From NCBI GenBank assembly GCA_038226175.1, contig JBBRQP010000074.1, forward strand, positions 1 to 13,918: 13,918 nucleotides of DNA. Direction: 5' to 3'. This document shows, one piece after another, positions 1 through 6,423 of the stretch (its first letter is position 1; every line of letters starts with the position of its first letter). This stretch comes from JBBRQP01 sp038226175 (GTDB lineage Bacteria; Cyanobacteriota; Cyanobacteriia; Gloeobacterales; Anthocerotibacteraceae). The position numbers and the translations under genes were made by a program. Under the pieces are notes generated by a model. That model made no database searches, was not told the DNA's origin, and saw nothing but the letters and a program-made list of their open reading frames with translations.

Positions 1-1177
1 CCTGAGCTTTAATCACCGTGCGTCCCACGGCAATATTTCTGATGTTGATAGCAGCATTTACATCTCGGTCAAGCTCTAGGCCGCAGTCAGGGCAAGAATG
101 CCACCTATCAGCTAGCATCTTCGGAACGTAGGCACCGCAATCAATATTGGAACAGATTTGACTAGTTCCGCATGGGTTTACCGCTATTGCGAGTTTGCCA
201 GCATTCTCAGCTTTACGAACCACAATGGACAGAAACTGACTCCACCCGGCATCCAGAATAGATTTAGCCATTCTGGTTTTAGCCAAGCCTTTAACGTTCA
301 AATTCTCGTAAGCGATTATGTCGTGTTCACGTACTAGCTCCTGAGCTGTGTTGTAGTGGAAGTCTTGACGTTGACGGGTAACTTTTTGATAATGCTTGGC
401 TAGTCGCATAACAGCTTTGTGTCTACGCTTAGAGGCTTTATTCTTTTTACGAGAGACTGCTTTATTTAACTTCTTCTTATCTCTCTCTGCTTTTCTGGCA
501 AATTGTGGAATAGGAACTACTTGACTATCACTGGTAATGAGAAAATCCTTGAGTCCCATATCAATACCAATAGCTTTCTCTATGCTTAGGTCAAGCCTGA
601 GCATAGGCACGGATACATCTTGTAAAGTAAGAGTTACGTAATAACCATCAGCAGCTTTGATGATTTGTGCTGTTTTAATCTTGAAGCCATCGGGGATAGG
701 TCTATGCTGAATTAGTTTAACTTCACCTATTTTGGGTAAAGTAATACGATTATTCTGAATGCAGTCTTGTTTTATTTGTGGATAGGTAAAGCTCCTATAT
801 CTACCTTGACCCTTAAATCGTGGCTTACCAGAGCGTTTACCCGATGTGTCTGATTTAAGATAACGGTCAAAGGCTTTTTTAACCCGTTCAATACAGTTTT
901 GTAATACTTGGGAGTGAATCTCTGTGTATTCAGGAAATAGTTTTTTTGTAGTAAGTAAATCTTTCTTCTGCCAGTAGTAGTCAGGTTGCTCAACGATAGG
1001 GGCAATACTACAGGAGACAATAGAACAGGCATTAACTGGGCAACGAGTAGATTCATACCAGTTAAATCTTTCTGCTAGACGATAATTATACTGTCTACGC
1101 AATAGTTCAAGCCACTCATCTATTTGAGTGATTTGAGCAGAAGTGGGGCGTAATTTGTATTTGTAAGCAACTATCAT
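1..1177 (-). CDS. tnpB: RNA-guided nuclease TnpB of an IS200/IS605 (IS1341-like) element, 3' end cut by window edge
   Basis: The reverse strand reads 392 codons without a stop from ATG at 1177 to the window edge, so only a short C-terminal tail is missing. The N-terminus MIVAYKYKLRPTSAQ is typical of TnpB. The RuvC-like triad is visible: D206 in GIDMGLKDF, E291 in AYENLNVKGL, and the DRDVNAAINI motif (D370/D372). A zinc ribbon is formed by C342, C347, C362 and C365. The first Cys pair is spaced CX4C instead of the usual CX2C, through a two-residue insertion (CSNIDC). All catalytic positions are present, so the nuclease could be active. TnpB proteins cut DNA using an omega RNA normally encoded over and beyond the gene's 3' end, which here lies outside the window. 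No TnpA (Y1 transposase) is seen, so this may be a stand-alone tnpB element or tnpA may lie to the left. A TATAAT at 1184-1189 sits so close to the ATG that any transcript from it would be nearly leaderless. Confidence 0.93.
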   Translation of the reverse strand, partial: MIVAYKYKLRPTSAQITQIDEWLELLRRQYNYRLAERFNWYESTRCPVNACSIVSCSIAPIVEQPDYYWQKKDLLTTKKLFPEYTEIHSQVLQNCIERVKKAFDRYLKSDTSGKRSGKPRFKGQGRYRSFTYPQIKQDCIQNNRITLPKIGEVKLIQHRPIPDGFKIKTAQIIKAADGYYVTLTLQDVSVPMLRLDLSIEKAIGIDMGLKDFLITSDSQVVPIPQFARKAERDKKKLNKAVSRKKNKASKRRHKAVMRLAKHYQKVTRQRQDFHYNTAQELVREHDIIAYENLNVKGLAKTRMAKSILDAGWSQFLSIVVRKAENAGKLAIAVNPCGTSQICSNIDCGAYVPKMLADRWHSCPDCGLELDRDVNAAINIRNIAVGRTVIKAQ

Positions 1178-1224
1178 GCCCAGATTATACCCTGTCTTTA
1201 GATAACTTTTAGGCTCCTTAAAGC

Positions 1225-1242
1225 CACGTCGCTAACGGCGTG
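1225..1242. repeat. Hairpin near the tnpB-proximal element end
   Basis: Arms CACGTCG (1225-1231) and CGGCGTG (1236-1242) pair over 7 bp with one T-G wobble and a CTAA loop. It lies 48 bases upstream of the tnpB start. IS200/IS605 ends carry subterminal hairpins recognised during transposition, so this is a candidate left-end structure. The exact element tip cannot be fixed from one copy. Confidence 0.5.
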
Positions 1243-1264
1243 TTCTAGTCGCGGCGGATTATAT

Positions 1265-1294
1265 CCCGACGCTGACCTAAGGGTACAGCGCGGG
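1265..1294. repeat. Strong hairpin between tnpB and the EVE-domain gene
   Basis: Arms 1265-1277 and 1282-1294 form 12 base pairs (CCCG, CGCTG, ACC against GGT, CAGCG, CGGG) with single bulged A residues at 1269 and 1285 and a TAAG loop. It starts 22 bases beyond the EVE-gene stop. It could be the end of transcription for the ETF-dehydrogenase/EVE pair or part of the IS605-type left end. No T-run follows on the minus strand, so a classical intrinsic terminator is not well supported. Confidence 0.5.
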
Positions 1295-1315
1295 GCTTAC
1301 GCCGCCAAAGCTAAG

Positions 1316-1783
1316 TCATCGACTTATTTGACCCAATTCACAGATCAACGCAAAATCTTCAGAGGCAACGGGTTGGATTGATAAGCGCATCCCACGTCGA
1401 ATTACCCACATATCCGCTAAGGCCGGGGTTGATTTGAGTTGGGTGAGGGTAATAAAACGCGGGAAGATACTCACAAACTGGAGGTCAACCCTGACCCAGA
1501 TCGGCTGCTCAGCAGTTGCTTTGGGGTCAAAGTAAGTATGCGCCGGATCTAAGGCAGTTGGGTCAGGATAGGCTTCACGACAAACTCGGGCGATACCTGC
1601 GATACCGGGCGTTTGCGCATTGGAGTGATAAAACAACACCGGGTCACCAACTTGCATCTGATCGCGCATCAGATTACGGGCTTGATAGTTACGCACACCT
1701 TCCCAAGTGGTTTTGCCATCCCGCGCTAAGTCTTGGATGCTATAAACGCCCGGTTCACTTTTCATCAGCCAGTGACGCACCAC
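1316..1783 (-). CDS. EVE domain-containing protein (PUA-like fold)
   Basis: This 155-aa protein begins MVRHWLMKSEPGVYSI and continues TTWEGVRNYQARNLMRDQM and GDPVLFYHSN, the hallmark segments of single-domain EVE proteins such as thymocyte nuclear protein 1 homologues. Family length is about 140-160 aa, so it is full length. EVE domains are PUA-superfamily folds thought to bind modified nucleotides in DNA or RNA; the cellular role of single-domain bacterial forms is unsettled. The start is GTG at 1783, and its first base is the last base of the upstream gene's TAG stop (TAGTG), which points to translational coupling. The alternative ATG six codons in would cut the conserved N-terminal strand. 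It closes the minus-strand unit with the ETF dehydrogenase. A functional link to ETF is not evident and coexpression may be incidental. Confidence 0.9.
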   Translation of the reverse strand: MVRHWLMKSEPGVYSIQDLARDGKTTWEGVRNYQARNLMRDQMQVGDPVLFYHSNAQTPGIAGIARVCREAYPDPTALDPAHTYFDPKATAEQPIWVRVDLQFVSIFPRFITLTQLKSTPALADMWVIRRGMRLSIQPVASEDFALICELGQISR

Positions 1784-3501
1784 TACAGACCGTAAAAATC
1801 AGGGCCCGAACCTTCGTAGGAAGGATTAACCCGTAAGTTGAGCTGAGGACAGACGATTTCGCAGGTACGGCATTGGATACAGTTTTCAAGAGACATCCCG
1901 TGCGCTCGCAAATCGCCGATCATATCGATGCGGTGCACTTCGGCGGTGCAATCAGATACACAGGGCGTCGGACGGTCTAGTTTATCGTAGGTACTAATGC
2001 AAGTACGACAGGTTTCCGCGCTAAACTCCTCGATGTGGCGATTGCCTTCGTGATATTTGGTTCTCGCAAAAAAGACCGCATCATGGCGCGCATAGAGGGT
2101 CTCAGTGGCGGCGTGGCGATTGACCAGGACGGAGCGCGGTCTAAATTCAGCCTGAATCTTCTCGTGACAGGCGACATAAACGGCGGGTTGGGTATTGGTC
2201 GTTTTGCCGAGGATCTTGGTTAGGGCGCGCACCGTATCAACACTTCGCTCCAGGGGTTTACCCAAACCATAACGGACGCTGCCAAACCAAGGATGACGTT
2301 CATCAACGCTCGCTGCGACAACGGGTAAATATTCGCCTAGTAAGCGTTCATTTTCGAGGAAGGCTTGACGGAAATAGCGGCTATCAAAGAGAGTTTGACC
2401 CACAAAGCCTGCCATGACCTGCTCTTGATAAGGCTCAAGCAGCGAAAAATCTTTTTGCAAGAAAGCATCATGCAATAAGCCCGCCGCGATATAACCCGTT
2501 TCCATAGCACGGTCTACCCCAGCGAGTGAGGCCGCATCCAATACGCCTAGGGCATCACCCAAAAGCATCGCGCCTGCGACATTAAAGCGGGTTGGCAAAC
2601 TGTAATAACCACCTTCGGGAATGACGGCTGCGCCATATTTGAGCATTTTGCCGCCCTGAATCAAGCTCTGTATCCAAGGATGGGCTTTATAGTTTTGCAA
2701 GCATTGTTGCGGATTGATATTTGGGTTTTGACTATCGAGGCTAATAATCAGACCGATGGCTAGGTGTTTATTAGTCAAACCATAGACAAAACCGCCGCCA
2801 AAGGTACCATCCAAAATTGGATAGCCCAGCGTATGCCAAACTTGTCCTTGGTAGTCTTCGTTAACCTCCCATACTTCCTTGACACCCACAGACCAGAGCT
2901 GGGGATTAGGCCGTAGGTCAAATTTGGCCACGAGGTCTTTGGAGATAAAACCTTTATCCCCAAAACAGGTGTAATCAGCATAGAGACTGTCTTCGGTGGT
3001 TGTGCCTGTTTCACTGACTTTGACCCCGATTACCGTGTCGTCTTGCCCATAAAGAATTTCTTGAGCGGCGAAGCCAGGGAAAAGATCCAGCGTCACGTTG
3101 GCAATAGTTTTAGATTTTTCTTGTAAATTATCAGCCAGCCAGCGGATCACATGACTGAGCGTAAAAACAAAACCGCCTTCTTTTTTGAGACCGGGCGGGA
3201 TTAGCGCTTCGGGTAAATCCCATTTTTCTTGCGCTCCTAAAATACTTAAATGGCTTTTGGTCACCACGCCTTCGGTAGGAAAACCATTTTCTTGATAATC
3301 AGGAAATAATTTGCTGATTACACGGGGATTGACGACAGCGCCGCTGACGATATGCGCGCCAAACTGCGGGCCTTTTTCGACTATGGCAATACTAATGGCT
3401 AGACCACTTAATTTTGCCAAATCTACTAACCGATGCGCGAGCACTAGATTGGAAGAGCTGCCCCCCACCAAAAGTAGGTCATAGTGAATGGGGTTTGCCA
3501 T
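1783..3501 (-). CDS. Electron transfer flavoprotein:quinone oxidoreductase (ETF dehydrogenase)
   Basis: This 572-aa protein matches ETF-QO along its length: an N-terminal FAD domain, the quinone-binding middle (GLKEVW-like GVKEVWEV at 206-213, LGYPILDGTFGGGFVY), the FAD GD motif (315-316), DRAMETGYIAAG, and a C-terminal iron-sulfur domain. The enzyme passes electrons from reduced ETF through FAD and a [4Fe-4S] cluster to membrane quinone. C541, C544, C547 plus C518 fit the usual cluster ligands. Further cysteines at 498, 501, 514 and 551 bring the total to eight in the C-terminal region. The N-terminal dinucleotide motif is odd: GGSSSN (13-18) replaces the usual GAGPAG, although the following EKGPQFGAHIVSGA is well conserved. 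ATG at 3501 is preceded by GGAG (3509-3512) at 7-base spacing. Its partner etfA lies 609 bases upstream on the same strand, with the oppositely oriented brnTA pair between them. ETF systems are uncommon in cyanobacteria. Confidence 0.9.
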   Translation of the reverse strand: MANPIHYDLLLVGGSSSNLVLAHRLVDLAKLSGLAISIAIVEKGPQFGAHIVSGAVVNPRVISKLFPDYQENGFPTEGVVTKSHLSILGAQEKWDLPEALIPPGLKKEGGFVFTLSHVIRWLADNLQEKSKTIANVTLDLFPGFAAQEILYGQDDTVIGVKVSETGTTTEDSLYADYTCFGDKGFISKDLVAKFDLRPNPQLWSVGVKEVWEVNEDYQGQVWHTLGYPILDGTFGGGFVYGLTNKHLAIGLIISLDSQNPNINPQQCLQNYKAHPWIQSLIQGGKMLKYGAAVIPEGGYYSLPTRFNVAGAMLLGDALGVLDAASLAGVDRAMETGYIAAGLLHDAFLQKDFSLLEPYQEQVMAGFVGQTLFDSRYFRQAFLENERLLGEYLPVVAASVDERHPWFGSVRYGLGKPLERSVDTVRALTKILGKTTNTQPAVYVACHEKIQAEFRPRSVLVNRHAATETLYARHDAVFFARTKYHEGNRHIEEFSAETCRTCISTYDKLDRPTPCVSDCTAEVHRIDMIGDLRAHGMSLENCIQCRTCEIVCPQLNLRVNPSYEGSGPDFYGL

Positions 3502-3554
3502 AACAAAGCTCCAGAGTTAAGATAATTAAAATTCTACGCCGATCCCTAGAAACT

Positions 3555-3583
3555 ATGACAGGTACACACATTCTCTATAGAAT
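3555..3583 (+). promoter_or_regulatory. Predicted brnTA promoter (-35 ATGACA, -10 TAGAAT)
   Basis: ATGACA (3555-3560) and TAGAAT (3578-3583) each match the sigma-70 consensus at five of six positions and are separated by 17 bases. The predicted transcript would start about 10 bases before a strong ribosome binding site, AGGAGG (3590-3595), itself 6 bases ahead of the brnT ATG. Confidence 0.6.
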
Positions 3584-3590
3584 TTTTGTA
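3563..3590. promoter_or_regulatory. Palindromic operator candidate over the brnTA -10 box
   Basis: The core is ATTCT-CTAT-AGAAT (3570-3583), a perfect 5+5 dyad. Weaker symmetry extends outward through TACA (3563-3566) and TGTA (3587-3590), giving about 10 of 12 paired arm positions. It overlaps the predicted -10 box, the normal place for autorepression by an antitoxin; BrnA is known to repress its own operon. The centre is also 75 bases upstream of the divergent ETF dehydrogenase start. A near-identical core recurs upstream of etfA at 5247-5260. Confidence 0.6.
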
Positions 3591-3601
3591 GGAGGGCGCT
3601 G

Positions 3602-3895
3602 ATGAAAATTGTCTGGGATGAGCGCAACAACCGCATTAATATCGCCAGACATCGCTTAGATTTTATAGATGCGGCTCGGATTTTTGTGAAGCCCTTATTG
3701 ACACAGCTGGATGAGCGTCAAACCTATGGCACCAATCATTGGACAGGGATCGGGATGCTCGACCGACGTGCTGTGGTCATCGTCTATACTGAACTTAATC
3801 TGAATACACTGCGTGTTTTATCCTTACGCAAGGCGTTGCCCCATGAACGACAACGATATGAACAAAAGCTCAGAAACGAACTGGGTGCAAGTTGA
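3602..3895 (+). CDS. brnT: BrnT family type II toxin (ribonuclease)
   Basis: This 97-aa protein has the DUF497/BrnT signature: an N-terminal FxWDExKxxxNxxKH-like segment (VWDERNNRINIARHRLDF), a central strand with ERQTYG...WTGIGMLDRRAVVIVYTE, and a C-terminal RVLSLRKALPHERQRYE. BrnT toxins adopt a RelE-like fold, cleave RNA and arrest growth when free of antitoxin. The length is normal for the family and no disruption is seen. The ATG at 3602 has an excellent ribosome binding site. Its 3' end overlaps the antitoxin gene by 53 bases. The pair sits on the plus strand between two minus-strand ETF genes, so it looks inserted into that locus. Confidence 0.92.
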   Translation: MKIVWDERNNRINIARHRLDFIDAARIFVKPLLTQLDERQTYGTNHWTGIGMLDRRAVVIVYTELNLNTLRVLSLRKALPHERQRYEQKLRNELGAS

Positions 3896-4118
3896 TGCAC
3901 TAGCTCCCTACCAAATTGATACGTCCGATAGTCCGCCCCTATTAGATGAATTTTTTTTGCGGGCAACATGGCGTAAGCCCGCCGCACAAGCCAAAGTTAC
4001 GCTCTCTTTGGATGCGGATGTTTTACTTTGGTTCCAAGACCAAGGCGAAACCTGGCAACAGCAGATTAATGCTGCCTTACGTATCTATGTCGAAGCCCAC
4101 AAAGAAATTATTAACTAG
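3843..4118 (+). CDS. brnA: BrnA family antitoxin
   Basis: This 91-aa partner of brnT ends in KVTLSLDADVLLWFQDQGETW followed by QQQINAALRIYVEAH, the ribbon-helix-helix type DNA-binding region found in BrnA proteins (typically VTLRLDxDVLxWFrxxGxGWQxxINaaLR). The N-terminal half is acidic and would wrap the toxin. The chosen start is the ATG at 3843 inside the end of brnT; an in-frame ATG at 3858 or an upstream one at 3813 are alternatives. The 53-base overlap is larger than usual for toxin-antitoxin pairs and implies coupled translation. The last 8 bases, including the stop, overlap the convergent 3' end of etfA. BrnA normally represses its own promoter, probably at the palindrome 3563-3590. 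Confidence 0.88.
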   Translation: MNDNDMNKSSETNWVQVDALAPYQIDTSDSPPLLDEFFLRATWRKPAAQAKVTLSLDADVLLWFQDQGETWQQQINAALRIYVEAHKEIIN

Positions 4119-5181
4119 CTAACATTTGGGTACGTTCAGCAACAGGCCGTTGTTGAAGTTGCTGGATCATTTCAGGGATCACTTGATACAAATCACCCAC
4201 AATACCGAAATGAGCAAACTTAAAGATCGGGGCGCTACTGTCACGGTTGATAGCAATAATTGTTGCTGATTTGTCCATACCAACGCGATGCTGGATCGCA
4301 CCTGAGATCCCGCAAGCAATATAGATTTTGGGTCGTACAGTGGTTCCGGTTTGTCCAACTTGATGGGCATGGGATATCCAACCCGCATCCACGGCTTTAC
4401 GCGAAGAACCCACCGCACTAATCGGAAAACAGGCGGACAGTTGATGCATCAGGGCAAATCCCTCTGGAGAACCGAGGCCATAACCGCCTGAGATAATGAC
4501 CTCTGCTTTAGTTAAATCAACGTGCTCAGTGAGTTCACGCAAAATTTCTTTGACCACTAAGCCGAGATCCAAGGGCTGTAAATTAACGACAAGCATCTCA
4601 ATCTTGCCGGGATGATCCACATTAACTGGGGCAGGAAGCATCACCCCAGGACGCACGGTTGCCATTTGAGGATTTTTCCAAGGGCCCAAAATACGCGCTT
4701 TGAGGGATTCCCCAAAACTCGGACGAATTGCGTAGAGACAATTTTCATAAAGTCCTAGTTTGGTGACATCCATTTTGTTGGTGTGCTCATAAGAGCCAAT
4801 ATCGAGTTCCGTACAATCAGCGGTCAGTCCTGTTTCAAAATAAGCGGCAATACGCGGGGCTAGATCGCGTCCGGTGGTGGTTGAGCCGAGTAAAACAATA
4901 TGCGGCGGCTGGGCAAATGAAGTAATCAGATCAATCAAGACCCGCCGAAAGGGCAAGGTACGATAAACGGCTAATTGGGGATGATCAGCCAGATAGACAA
5001 TATCGGCTCCATGACTAATAAGTTGGGGCGCCAAATTTTGAATCTCGGAACCCATCACCACACAGGTCAGCAAGCTATCTAATTTGTCCGCTAGTTTACG
5101 TCCAGCTCCGAGTAATTCCAACGCAATCGGTTGAATCTCACCAGCGGTCTGTTCGGCAAAAATAAGCACTTGCTGTGGCAT
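4111..5181 (-). CDS. etfA: Electron transfer flavoprotein alpha subunit
   Basis: This 356-aa protein has the EtfA layout: an N-terminal alpha/beta domain (MPQQVLIFAEQ, LLGSTTTGRDLAPRIAAY) and a C-terminal FAD domain with GSSRKAVDAGW (258-268), QVGQTG (274-279), GISGAIQH (291-298), INRD (311-314) and the final PIFKFAHFGIVGDLYQVIPE. EtfA with EtfB carries electrons from flavin dehydrogenases to ETF:quinone oxidoreductase. Residues 171-179 read PQMATVRPG, a segment characteristic of Fix-type and electron-bifurcating ETFs and lacking in the mitochondrial-type ETFs. No etfB is in the window, which is unusual because etfA and etfB are normally adjacent. No clear Shine-Dalgarno precedes the ATG at 5181, but the MPQQVLIFAE start fits the family. 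A palindrome lies about 70 bases upstream. Confidence 0.93.
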   Translation of the reverse strand: MPQQVLIFAEQTAGEIQPIALELLGAGRKLADKLDSLLTCVVMGSEIQNLAPQLISHGADIVYLADHPQLAVYRTLPFRRVLIDLITSFAQPPHIVLLGSTTTGRDLAPRIAAYFETGLTADCTELDIGSYEHTNKMDVTKLGLYENCLYAIRPSFGESLKARILGPWKNPQMATVRPGVMLPAPVNVDHPGKIEMLVVNLQPLDLGLVVKEILRELTEHVDLTKAEVIISGGYGLGSPEGFALMHQLSACFPISAVGSSRKAVDAGWISHAHQVGQTGTTVRPKIYIACGISGAIQHRVGMDKSATIIAINRDSSAPIFKFAHFGIVGDLYQVIPEMIQQLQQRPVAERTQMLAS

Positions 5182-5238
5182 GAGGTAACCAGATAGGTCA
5201 TGTTCAAATTTTAGGCTGATCCCGCATACTCGAGGGTA

Positions 5239-5268
5239 CTGCTTATATTCTTTACAGAATTTCAGCAG
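5239..5268. promoter_or_regulatory. 30-bp dyad upstream of etfA, twin of the brnTA operator candidate
   Basis: The inner core is ATTCT-TTAC-AGAAT (5247-5260). Outer arms CTGCT (5239-5243) and AGCAG (5264-5268) are also perfectly complementary, so 11 of 13 arm positions pair. The core matches the brnTA site as ATTCT-YTAY-AGAAT, and on the plus strand similarity continues into a shared AGGAG. The centre lies about 72 bases upstream of the etfA ATG. An operator is favoured. A terminator for trpA is less likely because no T-run follows on the minus strand. Confidence 0.55.
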
Positions 5269-5280
5269 GAGTTATTATTT

Positions 5281-6102
5281 TTAAGTTATGTCGTTATTGG
5301 GGCTTTGCGCATCGAGTGCCTGACGTAGACTTTGGCAAAATTTAGCTAATTGAACTTGACGCTGATCGGCTGGAGTTTCGTCTAACAGACGGACACAGGC
5401 ACTACCCACAATCACACCATCTGCGCCCCAAGCTGCCACTTGTCGGGCTTGATCAGCTGTGGCAATCCCAAATCCCACCGCAATTGGTTTGTCACTGACG
5501 CTGTGCAAATAAGCAATGCGGCTAGGTAATAGTTCAGAAAGTTGGGAGCGTACACCCGTGGTACCCGTCAAGCTAACCAGATAAATAAAACCTTGGGCTT
5601 GGGCGGCGATTTGGGCAATGCGAGCAGGTGGACTGGTGGGGGCAACTAACAAAATTAACTCCACACCAAAATGCTTACTCAACCGTAAAAGCTCACCCGA
5701 TTCTTCGAGGGGCAGATCAGGGATCACCAAGCCTCGCACACCCAAGGCTTGTAGCTGTCCCAAAAAAATTTCTGCCCCTAGTGCCAGTACTGGGTTGTAG
5801 TAGGAAAAAAGAATTACTGGCGTTGCTAAGTTGGGGACAACCTCACCCAATAAAACGCGCACATCTTCCCAAGTTACGCCTCTTTTGAGAGCTCGCGTAG
5901 CCGCTGCCTGAATAACCGGGCCATCGGCTAAGGGGTCACCATAGGGCATGCCCACCTCAATCAAATCGGCACCATGCTGGGCTAAGGTGAATAAACTTTG
6001 GCGGGTGGTTTCGAGATCCGGGTCTCCACAGGTAATAAAAGGAATCAGTGCCACCTGTCTTGAGGTATGCAGACGTTCAAATGTTTCGGCAATTGCACCC
6101 AT
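5281..6102 (-). CDS. trpA: Tryptophan synthase alpha subunit
   Basis: TrpA cleaves indole-3-glycerol phosphate to indole and glyceraldehyde-3-phosphate in the last step of tryptophan synthesis, handing indole to TrpB. The protein shows LIPFITCGDPD, ADLIEVGMPYGDPLADGPVIQ with catalytic E49 and D60 at the classical numbering, LVSLTGTTGVR (the flexible loop) and PIAVGFGIAT and GADGVIVGSA at the phosphate-binding end. The start used is ATG at 6102, giving 273 aa, because AAAAAGG (6111-6117) sits 8 bases before it. A TTG seven codons upstream (6123) is possible but would lie before the ribosome binding site. No other trp genes are adjacent, so the pathway genes are dispersed, as is common in cyanobacteria. 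It is on the same strand as etfA, 99 bases upstream of it. Confidence 0.96.
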   Translation of the reverse strand: MGAIAETFERLHTSRQVALIPFITCGDPDLETTRQSLFTLAQHGADLIEVGMPYGDPLADGPVIQAAATRALKRGVTWEDVRVLLGEVVPNLATPVILFSYYNPVLALGAEIFLGQLQALGVRGLVIPDLPLEESGELLRLSKHFGVELILLVAPTSPPARIAQIAAQAQGFIYLVSLTGTTGVRSQLSELLPSRIAYLHSVSDKPIAVGFGIATADQARQVAAWGADGVIVGSACVRLLDETPADQRQVQLAKFCQSLRQALDAQSPNNDIT

Positions 6103-6215
6103 GCTTAGACCTTTTTGTATCAAATCACAGTTTTGATCTAATCACAGCCCGGGCACAGTCTTCAAGTTGTATAAAGTTCGTTAAAGTAGAAATAGCTCTG
6201 CTGTGTTAACGCCTC

Positions 6216-6422
6216 ATGCCTGAATTTAGCCCCGGTCAAAAAGTCCGTCTGGTGAGCTTACCCCCTTTTGTTAAAACTGCCGCCGTTATTCCTGTATTAT
6301 TTCCGGCATCTGTACTGACCCTCGGCGAAGAAGGTATCATCCTCGACCGCAGACCCGGTGGCTACTGGCAGGTACGGTTTAGTCGAGATAGCTATTTACT
6401 TGAAGCGCAGTATCTAGCGTAA
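6216..6422 (+). CDS. sipA: SipA-like small regulatory protein
   Basis: This 68-aa protein (PGQKVRLVSLPPFVKTA, LGEEGIILDRRPGGYWQVRF, and an SYLLEAQYL tail) closely resembles cyanobacterial SipA (NblS-interacting protein A, Ssl3451-like; also annotated as NAD(P)H dehydrogenase assembly family protein). It has a small SH3-like barrel. In Synechococcus, SipA binds the histidine kinase NblS and influences the light- and nutrient-stress response. The family is restricted to cyanobacteria and plastid-bearing relatives, so this gene is the clearest lineage marker here. It starts at ATG 6216, is divergent from trpA, and ends one base short of the convergent stop of the protease gene. Confidence 0.85.
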   Translation: MPEFSPGQKVRLVSLPPFVKTAAVIPVLFPASVLTLGEEGIILDRRPGGYWQVRFSRDSYLLEAQYLA

Positions 6423-6423
6423 A

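Noticed and set aside
772..1056. Minus-strand open frame of 94 codons inside the tnpB gene
   Set aside because: It is out of frame with the continuous TnpB reading frame that carries all catalytic motifs.
1516..1836. Plus-strand open frame of 106 codons over the EVE gene
   Set aside because: It overlaps two well-supported minus-strand genes and has no recognisable protein features.
5239..5268. Intrinsic terminator for trpA
   Set aside because: The hairpin is strong but the T-rich run is on the plus-strand side, where no gene reads toward it; on the minus strand no T-run follows.
6123..6215. NtcA-type GTA-N8-TAC site or other operator upstream of sipA
   Set aside because: No correctly spaced half-sites; only a short AATCACAG direct repeat (near 6123 and 6140) that is too brief to support a call.
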